This document shows, in pieces, positions 1 to 9,424 of a stretch of 64,000 nucleotides of DNA; the stretch's first letter is position 1; each line of letters begins with the position of its first letter. The translations under genes were made by a program, and so were the position numbers. This DNA is from Emergomyces orientalis (Eukaryota > Ascomycota > Eurotiomycetes > Onygenales > Ajellomycetaceae): contig MOWL01000073.1 of assembly GCA_002110485.1 (NCBI GenBank), positions 124,001-188,000 on the forward strand, in the 5' to 3' direction. A model generated the notes under the pieces. That model was given only the letters and a program-made list of their open reading frames with translations. It searched no databases and was not told where the DNA came from.

Positions 1-1
1 T

Positions 2-277
2 TCTAGCACTAGTACGAATGGTAGTAGCGTGAGACCAAATGGCGAAGCTGCTCCGGAGGTGGTTGTCGAAGTGCCATCCGCCCCCATCGATCCTAATTCA
101 TTTAGCCGCAATTTTGGCGCTGCGAAGTCGGGCCTTCCTGCTGAAGTCCCTACGACCAACGAGAATCCTTCTCGAGGGCTTGTTGGTTCCAGCCCACGTG
201 GGCCGCGCCGTGGAGCTCCGCGCGGCTCCCCGCTGCGTGGCGCTACTCGAGGTCGTGGCAAACTCTGGGTTCCTTGA
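2..277 (+). CDS. C-terminal fragment of an RG-rich protein, cut by window edge
   Basis: The frame is open from the first bases of the window and ends at TGA 275-277, giving about 91 codons without a start. The last 35 residues are rich in RG, PRG and GRG (RGPRRGAPRGSP, then ATRGRGKLWVP), the type of tail found on RNA-binding and RNP proteins. The part before it is proline- and valine-rich and has no recognisable domain. An overlapping frame (39-332) is arginine/leucine-rich and looks like a shadow. I do not recognise the family; the rest of the gene lies left of the window. Confidence 0.4.
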   Translation, partial: SSTSTNGSSVRPNGEAAPEVVVEVPSAPIDPNSFSRNFGAAKSGLPAEVPTTNENPSRGLVGSSPRGPRRGAPRGSPLRGATRGRGKLWVP

Positions 278-1320
278 ACCTATCGTTCGATCTAACAGCT
301 TTTACTTCGTTGCTGGAAGCGGCATCTTATAATTTTTGAAGTCTACAAGTCCATTATGGTCGGTCGGAACGAACGAAAATACGACCCATTCTACAGAAGA
401 AAAAAAAAGGATCAAAAAAGGATTTAACAGGAGAAATCAGCCTCTTTTGCTTGACCTTGGTCTTTTCTTATTGACTGGCCGGGGGTCCTAGAATACGTGG
501 TTTCTTCTTATTTTTTAGCCTGGTCAATCGCTATAGCCAGCTATGCTCGGATGATGCGATTTTTTGGCGGTTTCTAAACTGAGATGGGAAAACAGAAATG
601 GACTTATCTGTGTGGCTTCCGCCTCCTCTGTCATAACCCGACGCTTTTTAAAACCTTCGCTTCGTGGTCCTGTTGGCTTAGTTTTCGGGGTTGTGATGGG
701 AAGTCTGGACTTTGAAACCGAACAAAAAGTGCTCGATTTTCTGCCTGCTTTTTTTTTTCTTTCTTTTCGATCCAGCTTCTTCATCCTTGCATTTTCTGTA
801 ACAGAACAGAGGAGGATTGCTTTACTTTACCACAGAGGATTACAGAGTTCCTGAATGGGGAATTCGGCCTCTAACCCCCAGGCACTAAGAAGCACCGTGA
901 GTTCTAGTGTGGGATTTTGTTATCCAAGTGCAGCTACTCGGGAGTGGATATGATATTTTACATTGAGTAGCGATCTAGGGGAAATTGGGCAGAGGTGGAA
1001 GAGTGTAATTAACCTTTTTGTGTGCACATTGTGTTTGGAAGAAGTTTCGTGGACCCACTGGCACACTCCGCTGGTTGGTGACATTTGTTTTTGTTATTTT
1101 TTCTTTCTTTTACTTTTACCACCATTTTATTTTGAAATTAATCCAGGTTTGATGTGGTGTTTGCAACCATTTTATAGACTCTGTGTTGATTTTGGTTTGT
1201 TCTGGAGCGGCCCTTTTCGGCCTTTTTCACGGCTTTTTTCACCGCTCCAGCGAAACGCACTCCATCCACAGCACACCACTCAACTTATTTCATATTCCCT
1301 ACAATACTCTGTGTATAATC
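278..1320. other. No gene recognised
   Basis: AT-rich, low-complexity stretch with short homopolymers (A run near 401, T runs near 750 and 1100). Small open frames on both strands have no family features. It probably holds the 3' region of the left-edge gene and the eroded 5' part of the piggyBac relic that follows. Confidence 0.4.
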
Positions 1321-1944
1321 CCTGAAAAGGATGTTCTCTGTCTTGCATGGAAAGACAATAATATAGTATTACTACTGTCTACAATTCATATGCCAGACAG
1401 CTTCACTGAACGTATACGGAAACGCCCTGGAATCAACTCCATCAATGGCCCGCAGATACGCCGTATATTTGGTGATAACTGGGAGAAAGCACTGGAAATT
1501 CCTACCATCATTGATGATTACAATCATAAAATGAATGGGATTGACCTAACAAATCAGTATAGAGCTTCCTATGAGATCCATATGCCAACTAATCATCCTT
1601 GGATGGCGATTCTATATTGGATTATCAACCACGCGATTGTTAATGCCTATATTCTTCATCAATTGGCCACTGGCAGCGGCAGCGGCAGCGGCAGCACTCT
1701 ATCCCATGTCCAATTCTGTCAACACCTCTATCTTCAACTCTTTGAGTTCTCAAACTCTCTACCATCCACTCGATCAAATCCTGATCTTTTTCACCACCAA
1801 ATTTCTCTGCCAGAATCTCGAGCTTGTGCCAGATGTCAGTATAAAAAAAAGAGAGAAGATCAAAATAGAGGTAGAGCTCCAAGATCAAGATCTGGTTGTG
1901 CAGCATGTAATAATATTCCTCTCTGCTTGAAAAGCCGGTGTTGA
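1321..1944 (+). pseudogene. piggyBac-type transposase, 3' relic
   Basis: About 205 residues resemble the C-terminal half of a piggyBac (DDE_Tnp_1_7) transposase. The clearest block is YNHKMNGIDLTNQYR followed by HPWMAILYWIINHAIVNAYIL, matching the family pattern of YN..M.GvDl.dQ.r..Y and a hydrophobic alpha-helical segment ending in NAYIL. The end carries a cysteine-rich tail (CARCQYKKKR, CAACNNIPLCLKSRC) like the C-terminal zinc-binding domain. The N-terminal half with the first catalytic aspartates is missing. A (GGCAGC)n run at about 1671-1695 encodes Gly-Ser repeats inside the former linker. No terminal repeats or TTAA duplications were identified, so this is a decayed fragment. Confidence 0.7.
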
Positions 1945-2409
1945 GAGGAGCCCACGGGTTCCATTCCGTATAACTTAATTAGAGCTAGGCCCAATGGATT
2001 ACATAAATTACATAAAAACATGCCAGTACAGCTAATATCTCATATAAACCAGTAGTTTTCACGTATTTAATACACTAATGTAAACGCTAAAAATCCGCGC
2101 TAATTGTGCCTCGCCTCCAGACGAGGAGATACCTTAACCAGACCTCGGGAATGCACAAATGCTGCCCACGGGTTTTTAAGGACGCCTCTCTGCTCATTCA
2201 TGGACTCACCCTCTGTTCACCCGTGTGCTCACACCATTCACCCGGCTCACTCGGGCGCCCCGGCGTACACAGTTTTGAACACCTTCAACAATCTCTCTCC
2301 TCTACTGAGAGTGCTACGGCTGTGTGCAAGATACAAGACACTCAAGAAGGCTTCCTTTATTGCCATGCCATGCATTTGCTGGTTGTTCCTATCTTAATAT
2401 CAATAGCAA
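1945..2409. other. No gene recognised
   Basis: Two overlapping short frames (2104-2438) have no family signal. The stretch sits between two transposon relics and is probably unique or decayed TE sequence. Confidence 0.35.
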
Positions 2410-3213
2410 GTGATGACAGTAGTACGCTTAAAGGGTAAAGCCGCTGGTTGCCCAACAGAGTTCTCTACAGATCTACCAGCCGGTCACTTTAAAAAAGTGC
2501 ATGAAGGCCATGCGAAGGCGGGACCTACCCGAAAACAATACACAGGCCCCATGAAAGCTGGCGGGAGGGCAGTCTGGAAAAAACTCTTATGGTCAGATTA
2601 TGTTTTCACAGCATTATCTATCTGTTCCCTTTCCATCCTCGCTGACTGGAGCCAGGTTCTGCGCCAGAGAGTCTGACACAACCCCAAGATGATGGCTGAC
2701 GAATATGGAGGCCGCAGATGTGAAGGCATTCTACGACTTGCTGTATAGAACCCATCAAGATAGAACCAAGGCCCTCTCAGTCCTCCATAGCTATTGGTGA
2801 CGTCTTAAGATGTTCTACCAATGTTTTAACAAACGAGGAATCGGCAGTTTCATGGCAGAAGACATGTTGAATGTAAGTCTATGATCTTAAACGGGGTGAT
2901 GCTCCCTGCTGGTTTGAGGCTGACAGCAGCAACAGTACATCAACTGGCTGGGCAAGAAAATATGGAAGCTACGAGTTTTACCGAGAGAAAAAAAAATCAA
3001 CGGGAGACAAGGACGACGTGTAGCACCCTCCACACTTACTGGGTGCGATGCCCACGGGCATACACTGATGAAAGGCAGCGACTTCAGATATCGGTAGGCA
3101 TACTCATGTCCATGTTCAGTCGACAGTTGGTCTCCCTGTTTGATACAACGGTGGACAAAAGCAAAAGCAGAAGGAAAAAGAAAGCGTTGGTGAAACAAAA
3201 ATACAGCATTTGA
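2410..3213 (+). pseudogene. DUF3435/FluG-like (tyrosine-recombinase family) relic
   Basis: Two blocks recall fungal DUF3435 proteins, the family that includes Starship captain recombinases. The first (about 2700-2875) reads KAFYDLLYRTHQDRTKAL, then SYW-stop-RLKMFY. The second (about 3020-3150) reads LHTYWVR, then YTDERQRLQISVGIL, comparable to the family block 'LWV..d.vFpdERQRvQlal.lLl..yTgsRP'. The first block has an in-frame TGA at the residue between Trp and Arg. Catalytic R..H-R-Y residues are not visible and the frame is broken, so this is a decayed fragment. The family call rests on recalled motifs, not on a search. Confidence 0.4.
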
Positions 3214-3717
3214 ACAAGAGCCATGGGAAATCGATTCTACAGCTGAATCAGAACACACTCTTGCCCCCCAATCAAAAGATGATGAGAGAAGTAAAAATGG
3301 CGTTGGTTTTCGTCACCTTTTTGTCCGATTTGTCGTTAAGCATTGCAGGGGAGATTACATTACGATAAAGATACTGATTCCTTCACCGGCACCCCTCTGT
3401 ATTCATATCGTTTTATTTCTGTTCCTCTGATGGCGAGGAGCGAGCCATGCGCTCTTTGCGCAGTTGTTTTTGTTTCTACCTAGCCCAGGGCTGTACTGAA
3501 TTCTCTTCGTGACCCGTTGTCAAATGCAATTCCACATGCGGAAAGGTTCAAATGTACAGGAAGGGTGGTATCCGGCATCTTATTCGTGATTGTCAATAGT
3601 AATTAATAAATATTATTGCCAATTTATGACTAGTAACCTTGTCAATGTTAACCAAAGTCTTCATCATGTCTCGAACCGAACCGCGCGTGGGTCATTGCGA
3701 ATGTTATTTCGCAGAGG
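3214..3717. other. No gene recognised; 3' flank of the sulfotransferase gene
   Basis: AT-rich sequence with only short frames. It probably contains the terminator region of the minus-strand gene that ends at 3718. Confidence 0.4.
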
Positions 3718-4743
3718 CTATCTCACTAGCCGCCCCACAAGCGCTAGAACAGCCACCAAACAAGCAACAGTAAGAAACATATTTCTAAACACTATCACTT
3801 TATAGGTTTGGAGTGTATCGTCAACTTTCCTCTTAAACCCCGCTGAGTCATTCCTTCTGGGAAACGGTTGACCGTGCGGAACCTCTTTTCCTAAGAATTT
3901 GCATAGCGGTTCCCAACCGTCTTCAACTTTCCACTCCAGCAACCGCTCCGAGGGGACAAGGCCTCGGATCATTGCGGAATGCTCTCGATTTATCCACTTC
4001 CCGCAGTTGCCCAACCCTGACTGCAATGAAGAGTCAGGGCACCTGAAGAGCCGCAGGAGAAGAAACCGCTCATAAACATGCCAACCCCACCAGAACTCTC
4101 TGTTAAACCAAGAAAACAACCATACAACCCATTTATTGTCTACCTCGTGACAGAGATTTTTAACGGCGCTTTCATGCCATTTATCCAGGTCGCCTCGGAC
4201 GTTAAGAATGACTTTGGCATCGGGATAGGCGGCAATCATTTCTGCGGCGAAACATGATGCTGCTGCGTCTGTGACAGCCACGCTGTGACCGAGCAGTGCG
4301 TCAAATTCAGCTGCTGTGATGGTGCAGTCTCCACCACCGCGTGGGTTGTGCCACTTTTTACGAGCGAGCCTGACCCAGCCTTGGATATGTAATGGGTCTT
4401 CGAAGAGGATATCCCAGCCCTATCAAGGTTGGCCGCAAAATGTGCGCGCACTGACGTTAGTCTTTTCGGAACATGAGCGTCAGGTGAAGCACAAGGAGCC
4501 GTGTACAAAGGTGATAACATCCAACTCAATTGAGAGGAAAGGGATATAACAGGTTTGATATGGTCGCACATGGTATGTATAATCGTATCCGAGCGTTAAC
4601 AGGGCATGCTGCAACGATTCAGTCCCACTACGAGGAAGCCCAACGCACAGTACTTGCATGGGCTTGGTTCGAACACGCGGTGGGGGTTCGGGAAGCGCAT
4701 AGAACCATTCGCAGAAGCGCCAGAATGGGCTATTCATACCCAT
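3718..4743 (-). CDS. Sulfotransferase-like P-loop protein (Sulfotransfer_4 type) with C-terminal membrane segment
   Basis: Two exons, complement(join(3718..4419,4570..4743)), give 291 residues. The 150-bp intron (4420-4569) starts GTGCGA, has a CTAAC branch site and ends GATAG. The protein opens with an aromatic segment and then the 5'-PSB/P-loop CVGLPRSGTES (residues about 33-43). Later blocks are YHGWDILFEDP, VTDAAASCFAAEM and AKVILNVRGDLDKW, the order expected for the fungal sulfotransferase-like family that resembles PAPS-dependent transferases. The last 25 residues (VIVFRNMFLTVACLVAVLAL) form a hydrophobic segment, so the enzyme is probably membrane-anchored. The donor and acceptor substrates are unknown. 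The stop is TAG. The frame is intact and codon use is normal, so this is a host gene between a TE relic and Copia-A1. Confidence 0.85.
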
Positions 4744-5338
4744 GACGGTGGGATTGGAAAAGTACAGAAAGTATGTATATATATGTATTTATGTGCTCGA
4801 TGGCCCGCTGATCCGGAGTCTTTGCATAATATGTAGTATCATACACCTAAGAGTATAGTATTGAATTGGGTCGCTGATATCGAGGGCTTCTCCAGAACCC
4901 TTTATATGCAAATTCTATCCCCTCACTTCCGAGTATCACTGAGTATCACCCCTTCGAAGTTGAAAAAAGCTCGGAGTTAATTTATTTCACCATCTTCTTG
5001 TTCACACCACATCCTTGCTAGCTTGCCACATGATTAAACTCCATGTAGTAGTCTCTATATCCTCTTCCCTCGTCAATTGGTTTGGAGTTATCGGCAGAGG
5101 GGGAGGAAATGGACTCGATATAATTTCGATCTACCCTGGCACATTGCACTACCCATACCCATGTTGGCCGAAGGGCACTGACGACAGCCTTTGCAGGCCT
5201 CACTGGGTTCAGCCCGAGCCATTCTTGATCTCTCCCCGGGCGGTGTGAAATGTGTTGGCAGCAGCTAGGAGACTATTCGGAGATTTGTTGCGTATCCAGC
5301 AAACCTTTTTGGCGTGCTGACATCTGCCCCTGTCTGCA
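4744..5338. other. Intergenic, presumed promoter side of the sulfotransferase gene
   Basis: No convincing coding region. The part next to 4743 would be the 5' region of the minus-strand sulfotransferase gene. It ends at the left target-site copy of Copia-A1 (TAAAG, 5339-5343). Confidence 0.4.
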
Positions 5339-5343
5339 TAAAG

Positions 5344-5445
5344 TATTGGAGGATAACGTTGTTGTGTATTATATTCTAGCTCGCGAGCTTCTACTAAATA
5401 GGATTGGGTGGCACGTGGCTGCAGTAGCCGTAGCAACCTCCAACA
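5344..5445 (-). repeat. Copia-A1 3' LTR
   Basis: 102-bp LTR. On the minus strand it starts TGTTGGAGG and ends CCTCCAATA. It shares the core block CTAAATAGGATTGGG with the Copia-C LTRs. Confidence 0.9.
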
Positions 5446-5639
5446 CCCCCCCTTGCTCCGGCGCACTCAGGCTCTGCCGCCCGGCGCCCCTAGCTGCCAA
5501 TTCATTCAAAAACGCAATAATAATTAATTACAAGATTCGGACTCTGATTTCCTTATTAGAAAAAGCGTCCGTACAGCAATAACTGTAAAAATCAGAGAAA
5601 CACACGCAAATTCAAGCATCACTGTATTGCACTTATCAT

Positions 5640-7242
5640 TCAATCAATCTTCTTGTCAATCTCTTTTAACCCAATCTTCTCAACGAATTCTTCAAAAGCA
5701 GGCCTCGCCAGCGGCTTGGTGAGGCCGTCGGCTATATTGACCATAGAACCAATGTGTTCCATTACAATTTCTCCTTTTTCAACCAAATCATGGAGGATGT
5801 GATACCTAATCTCGATGTGACGCGATCTACGCGTTAAGGATTCCCCTTTCGCTAGATCGATTGCTCCCTTATTGTCAACTTGTAGGTGTGAGCATACTTT
5901 TCCTTTCCCATCCATCAATCCGGCGTCATATAACATGTCATTCAGCCAAATTACCTCGCACGCCGCTTCGCTAGCCGCAATATATTCGGCTTCCGTGGTA
6001 GATTTCGCGATGGAGGTCTGCCTCTGCGACCGCCATGAGATCGGCGATCCGTTAATAAGGATAACGTATCCCGTAGTTGATTTGTATTGGGGATCCGCCC
6101 CCGCCCAATCCGAATCGCAGTACGCGACGGGACTGAGGCCTTCGCTAATCTCCTTCTTGTACAATATGCCATGATTTTTCGTCTTCTTGACATAACGTAG
6201 GACGTGTTTTAATGCCGCCCAACAAGCCTTGTGCGGACGCGAGTTGAATCGCGAGAGGTAATTGACCGCGAACACCAGGTCTGGCCTGCTGCTTGAGACC
6301 AAGTATTGTAATGATCCCAATCCTTGACAATATCTTGTAGCGGTGAAATCGTCATCTAATCCGCCGTCCTCATCCGGCGAGAATTCTAGGCGTATGCCAG
6401 CCACCATCGGGGTGCTGGCCGGGTTCACCTTGTCCATCCCAAAATCCTCGATGATCTCCTCAATATAGCGGCTCTGCGTAACCGCTAAATCACCATTCTT
6501 TTGACGTTTGACTTCCATCTCAAGATAGGGCTTATTTTCTTCAACATCCTTCGTCTCAAATCTTTTGGCAATTTCTGTCAATACCCAGTCTATTTGCTGC
6601 TCTTGGGGGCCTGTCACCCGACAATCATTGACATGCAGCGTCAAGTAGATCTCACGAATAGGGTGGTATAGGAATCCCCCGTCGTACGGCGAGATTCTGA
6701 ATCCCAACGTAGTAAGGTGTTCCGTCGCGAGGAAATACCACACCCTTGCTGCCTGTTTCATTCCGTATAGGCTCTGGCGGAGTAGGCCAACCAGACCCCC
6801 CCTGCCGTGCTTAACCCCCGTAGGGAGCTGCATATAAACCATCTCATTCTGCGGCAATCCGCGTCATCGGTGCAAAGGTCGGACGCGTCATTTTCGCCTG
6901 GGCACAGACTTTGCAAAACGGTAAAGCCCTTTGACCGATAATCCTCATTCCCATCCGTGGATCCGCCGCCATTTTGGCGATATCCGCGGGATTGAGATGG
7001 CCTAGTTTCTGGTGCCATTGCACTATTGTATGTTCCATAACTTTGATATCGTTCTTGGGCAGCGCCAATATGGCATCCTCGTCCTGCGTACGTAGTGCGT
7101 TCGCAGGTTCATACTCGCCATTGGGCATGGCAAATCGGATCAAGTCTTGATATGTAGGCGGCTTTTCCACCTCATAGATATCATTCTCATTCAATTTCGC
7201 TGTGAACGATAACATCCTCCTGAACCAGAGTCCAGAATCCAT
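5640..7242 (-). pseudogene. Copia-A1 pol remnant: GAG-pre-integrase, partial RT, RNase H
   Basis: The upstream part (7242-6844) carries the pre-integrase signature WHQKLGHLNPADIAKM and FCKVCAQAKMTRP. At about 6850 it runs straight into the middle of the reverse transcriptase (YMQLPTGV, LRQSLYGMKQAARVWY), so integrase and the RT fingers are deleted. The RT catalytic block reads LHVNDC where Copia-D has LHVDDC, a D-to-N change at 6627-6629 that should kill activity. The RNase H part is complete: YCDSDWAGAD, SWRSQRQTSIAKSTTEAEY, VDNKGAIDLA and the C-terminal block ADGLTKPLARPAF. The stop is at 5640. Confidence 0.85.
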
Positions 7243-8675
7243 GTATCCTTGGCCGTTCTACTGCTTGAATACGCCTTATCCCTCATCCAAAATACCTGTT
7301 CCACGACGTTGTGGACGGGGGCAGTGCTCACGTTGGCATCCCCCTTGTTTTTATCCTTATTGGCGTTTGAATTAGGCGGACGTTTTTCAGGGTATTTCTT
7401 CCAGCAGTCAAATTGAATATGACCAGTCTTCTGGCAGTGATAGCAGGTTCTCACGTCATTATTCCTATGTTCAGGCTTGGACTCCGCGTTCTTATTCTTT
7501 TCCTTATCCTTGCCCCTCTTATCCTTGTCCTGCGCGTTATTGGTTGGGTTCTTAGACGCGTCAGTATTGGATTCATTCATTGCCGGAAGCCGCAAAAGAA
7601 TGTCACGGCAAAGGCCCATGAAATCATCCTCTAAGGGTTGGGAATTGTCCTTTTCAATCTGGTCCATACGGTTTCTTATGAACGAGGCCCATCCTTTGTT
7701 GACTCCTGTAAGTAGGCAATCAAAAAACATGAAATCTTCAACTGTATATCCAAGGCGGATATAGTCAGTCCTTATGGCAATCAAATGTTCGATAAACGCG
7801 CGATCTGAGCCCTTTGATTTGGCAGTTAGGCCAATCATTTCCTTGTATAACCTAGTCCTTCGGACAGCAGGTCTTTCAGCGAAATTATTCTCTATGATAG
7901 ACTATAGAGTGTATGCAGACAGTTCCGAATCCTTGGGTACAGTGAAATGGGATTTCGCCTGCGGGGCGATTGCAGACCACATGTAGTTGTATAGCCACAT
8001 GTTGCGTTCTTTCCAAAAGCGTTGCATATCAGAGCTGGTATTCTCATTGGGGCCAGTCTGCTTCTCATCAAGGATGTCATCGGTTTCAGATTGCCTCACT
8101 GCAAGGAGAATCTCATCTTTCCACATGAGGTAGTTCGCGGATCCGGTTAATACAACTGGTTTCCGAATGGGTCTCACTTGATCACAGAATTCATTAAGAA
8201 TCTTCATGGTGGCAGACGTTCTACCCTTTCTCTGCAGGTAATCGGCCAGGTCTGCACTGACGTTTTCATCACTAGCAGAGGCCTCACCCCTGCCAGCTTT
8301 CATTCGCTCGACCTCGTGTTGGAGTCTCGCGATTTCCAGTCTCATACGAGTTTCCTCACTCGCACTGTCATGGCCACTGGGGCCACCCGCGTTACCTTCT
8401 GACATCGCGTTGTCGTGGTCAACCGGGTCCTGGAAGTCGTTATTCGATTCGTTCGAATCTTCCTCGATTGTATCGTCAAGATCGAATGCCCCTGGGGCAG
8501 CCGTCCTTCCCTCAGTTGCAGGCGTTGGCAAGCCTGTGTTTAACCCTTCTTGTGCTTCTGGCGTTTCCGGATTCCTTCTACGCGGCGGCATGTATTCCTT
8601 CGTCAAATCAGGCGTTCCACCCGATCTCAAATTGACCATTTGGGGTCTAATTAACCACATAAGACGTCTAGACAC
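7191..8675 (-). pseudogene. Copia-A1 gag plus protease start
   Basis: The N-terminal gag part (8675-7902) is acidic and unstructured and then continues as a Copia gag core. An in-frame TAG at about 7899 falls where Trp is likely (AYTL-stop-SIIENNFAERP). The same frame then runs to 7191 with a CCHC zinc knuckle, CYHCQKTGHIQFDC, and the protease active-site block TWILDSGS. A frameshift near 7240 separates it from pol. Unlike most elements in this window, the internal stop here is TAG. Confidence 0.8.
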
Positions 8676-8735
8676 GTGTAAACGAACATGGAGACGCGAT
8701 TGGCACGTTATTTCAGCGGTTTTCGTTGCTTATAA

Positions 8736-8746
8736 GGGCCATAACC
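8736..8746 (-). promoter_or_regulatory. Copia-A1 primer-binding site (half-tRNA initiator Met type)
   Basis: Directly inside the 5' LTR the minus strand reads GGTTATGGCCC. This nearly matches the complement of the initiator-tRNA-Met anticodon arm (GGGCTCATAACC), as in Copia elements that prime from a cleaved tRNA half. Confidence 0.6.
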
Positions 8747-8850
8747 TATTGGAGGATAACGTTGTTGTGTATTATATTCTAGCTAGCGAGAGCTTCTACT
8801 AAATAGGATTGGGTGGCACGTGGCTGCAGTAGCCGTAGCAACCTCCAACA
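8747..8850 (-). repeat. Copia-A1 5' LTR
   Basis: 104-bp partner of the LTR at 5344-5445, followed by the target duplication TAAAG. Confidence 0.9.
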
Positions 8851-8904
8851 TAAAGTTCCGCTACCTCGCAGGCTCCGAAAAAGTCAGTTCAGAATATTAT
8901 ATTA

Positions 8905-9326
8905 TATGAAACGGAGGATAAGACGGAGAGTGGAGCTAGCATAATATGCACATATATAGGGAGGAATTAATATATTGAGATATATGGTATTGTGGTCTGT
9001 GTGCTCTGAGCTCTGAACTAGCTAAATATCTATGGGTTTTCCATGGCTATTTATACCTGTGAATCCATCTTAGGCTGCTCAACAACTATCCATCAATAAT
9101 ATGAGTGATTTACATGCTATATTGATCGTATCGTGATATTCTCAGCTGAATACCTCTGACTTTGTAGAAAAATCAATGTAATGGCGAATATATTAAAGAT
9201 CAGCAAAGATGAGGGTGTATTTGGTGGAGATTCCATCGGAGTTCGCCGTGTGACAATTAGTGTGGCAATTGAACATGTGCGTATGTCTTAGCCAATGAAT
9301 GTGTGATGATAATCTCATGTTTCACA
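8905..9326 (-). repeat. Copia-A2 3' LTR
   Basis: On the plus strand it begins TATGAAACGG and ends ATGTTTCACA. About 420 bp, repeated at 14202, 26217 (inverted) and 61913. Confidence 0.85.
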
Positions 9327-9424
9327 TACCCCCTCACTGAATATGCCCGCAGCAGTAGCAGTAGTAGTAATATGAAATATATATATAGGAAAAGGCGTGT
9401 TTTAATGAGTGTGTAGGCGTTGTT

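Larger units (their letters stand above)
5344..8850 (-). mobile_element. Copia-A1: LTR retrotransposon with internal deletion
   Basis: The element is bounded by near-identical LTRs (5344-5445 and 8747-8850) and by a perfect 5-bp target duplication TAAAG (5339-5343 and 8851-8855). It is read on the minus strand: gag, protease remnant, GAG-pre-integrase, then directly RT-RNase H. The integrase core and the first half of RT are absent, so at 3.5 kb it is a deletion derivative that cannot integrate on its own. A C-run (5446-5453) next to the 3' LTR is the polypurine tract on the other strand. The LTRs differ by about one substitution and one small indel, so insertion was fairly recent. Confidence 0.9.
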
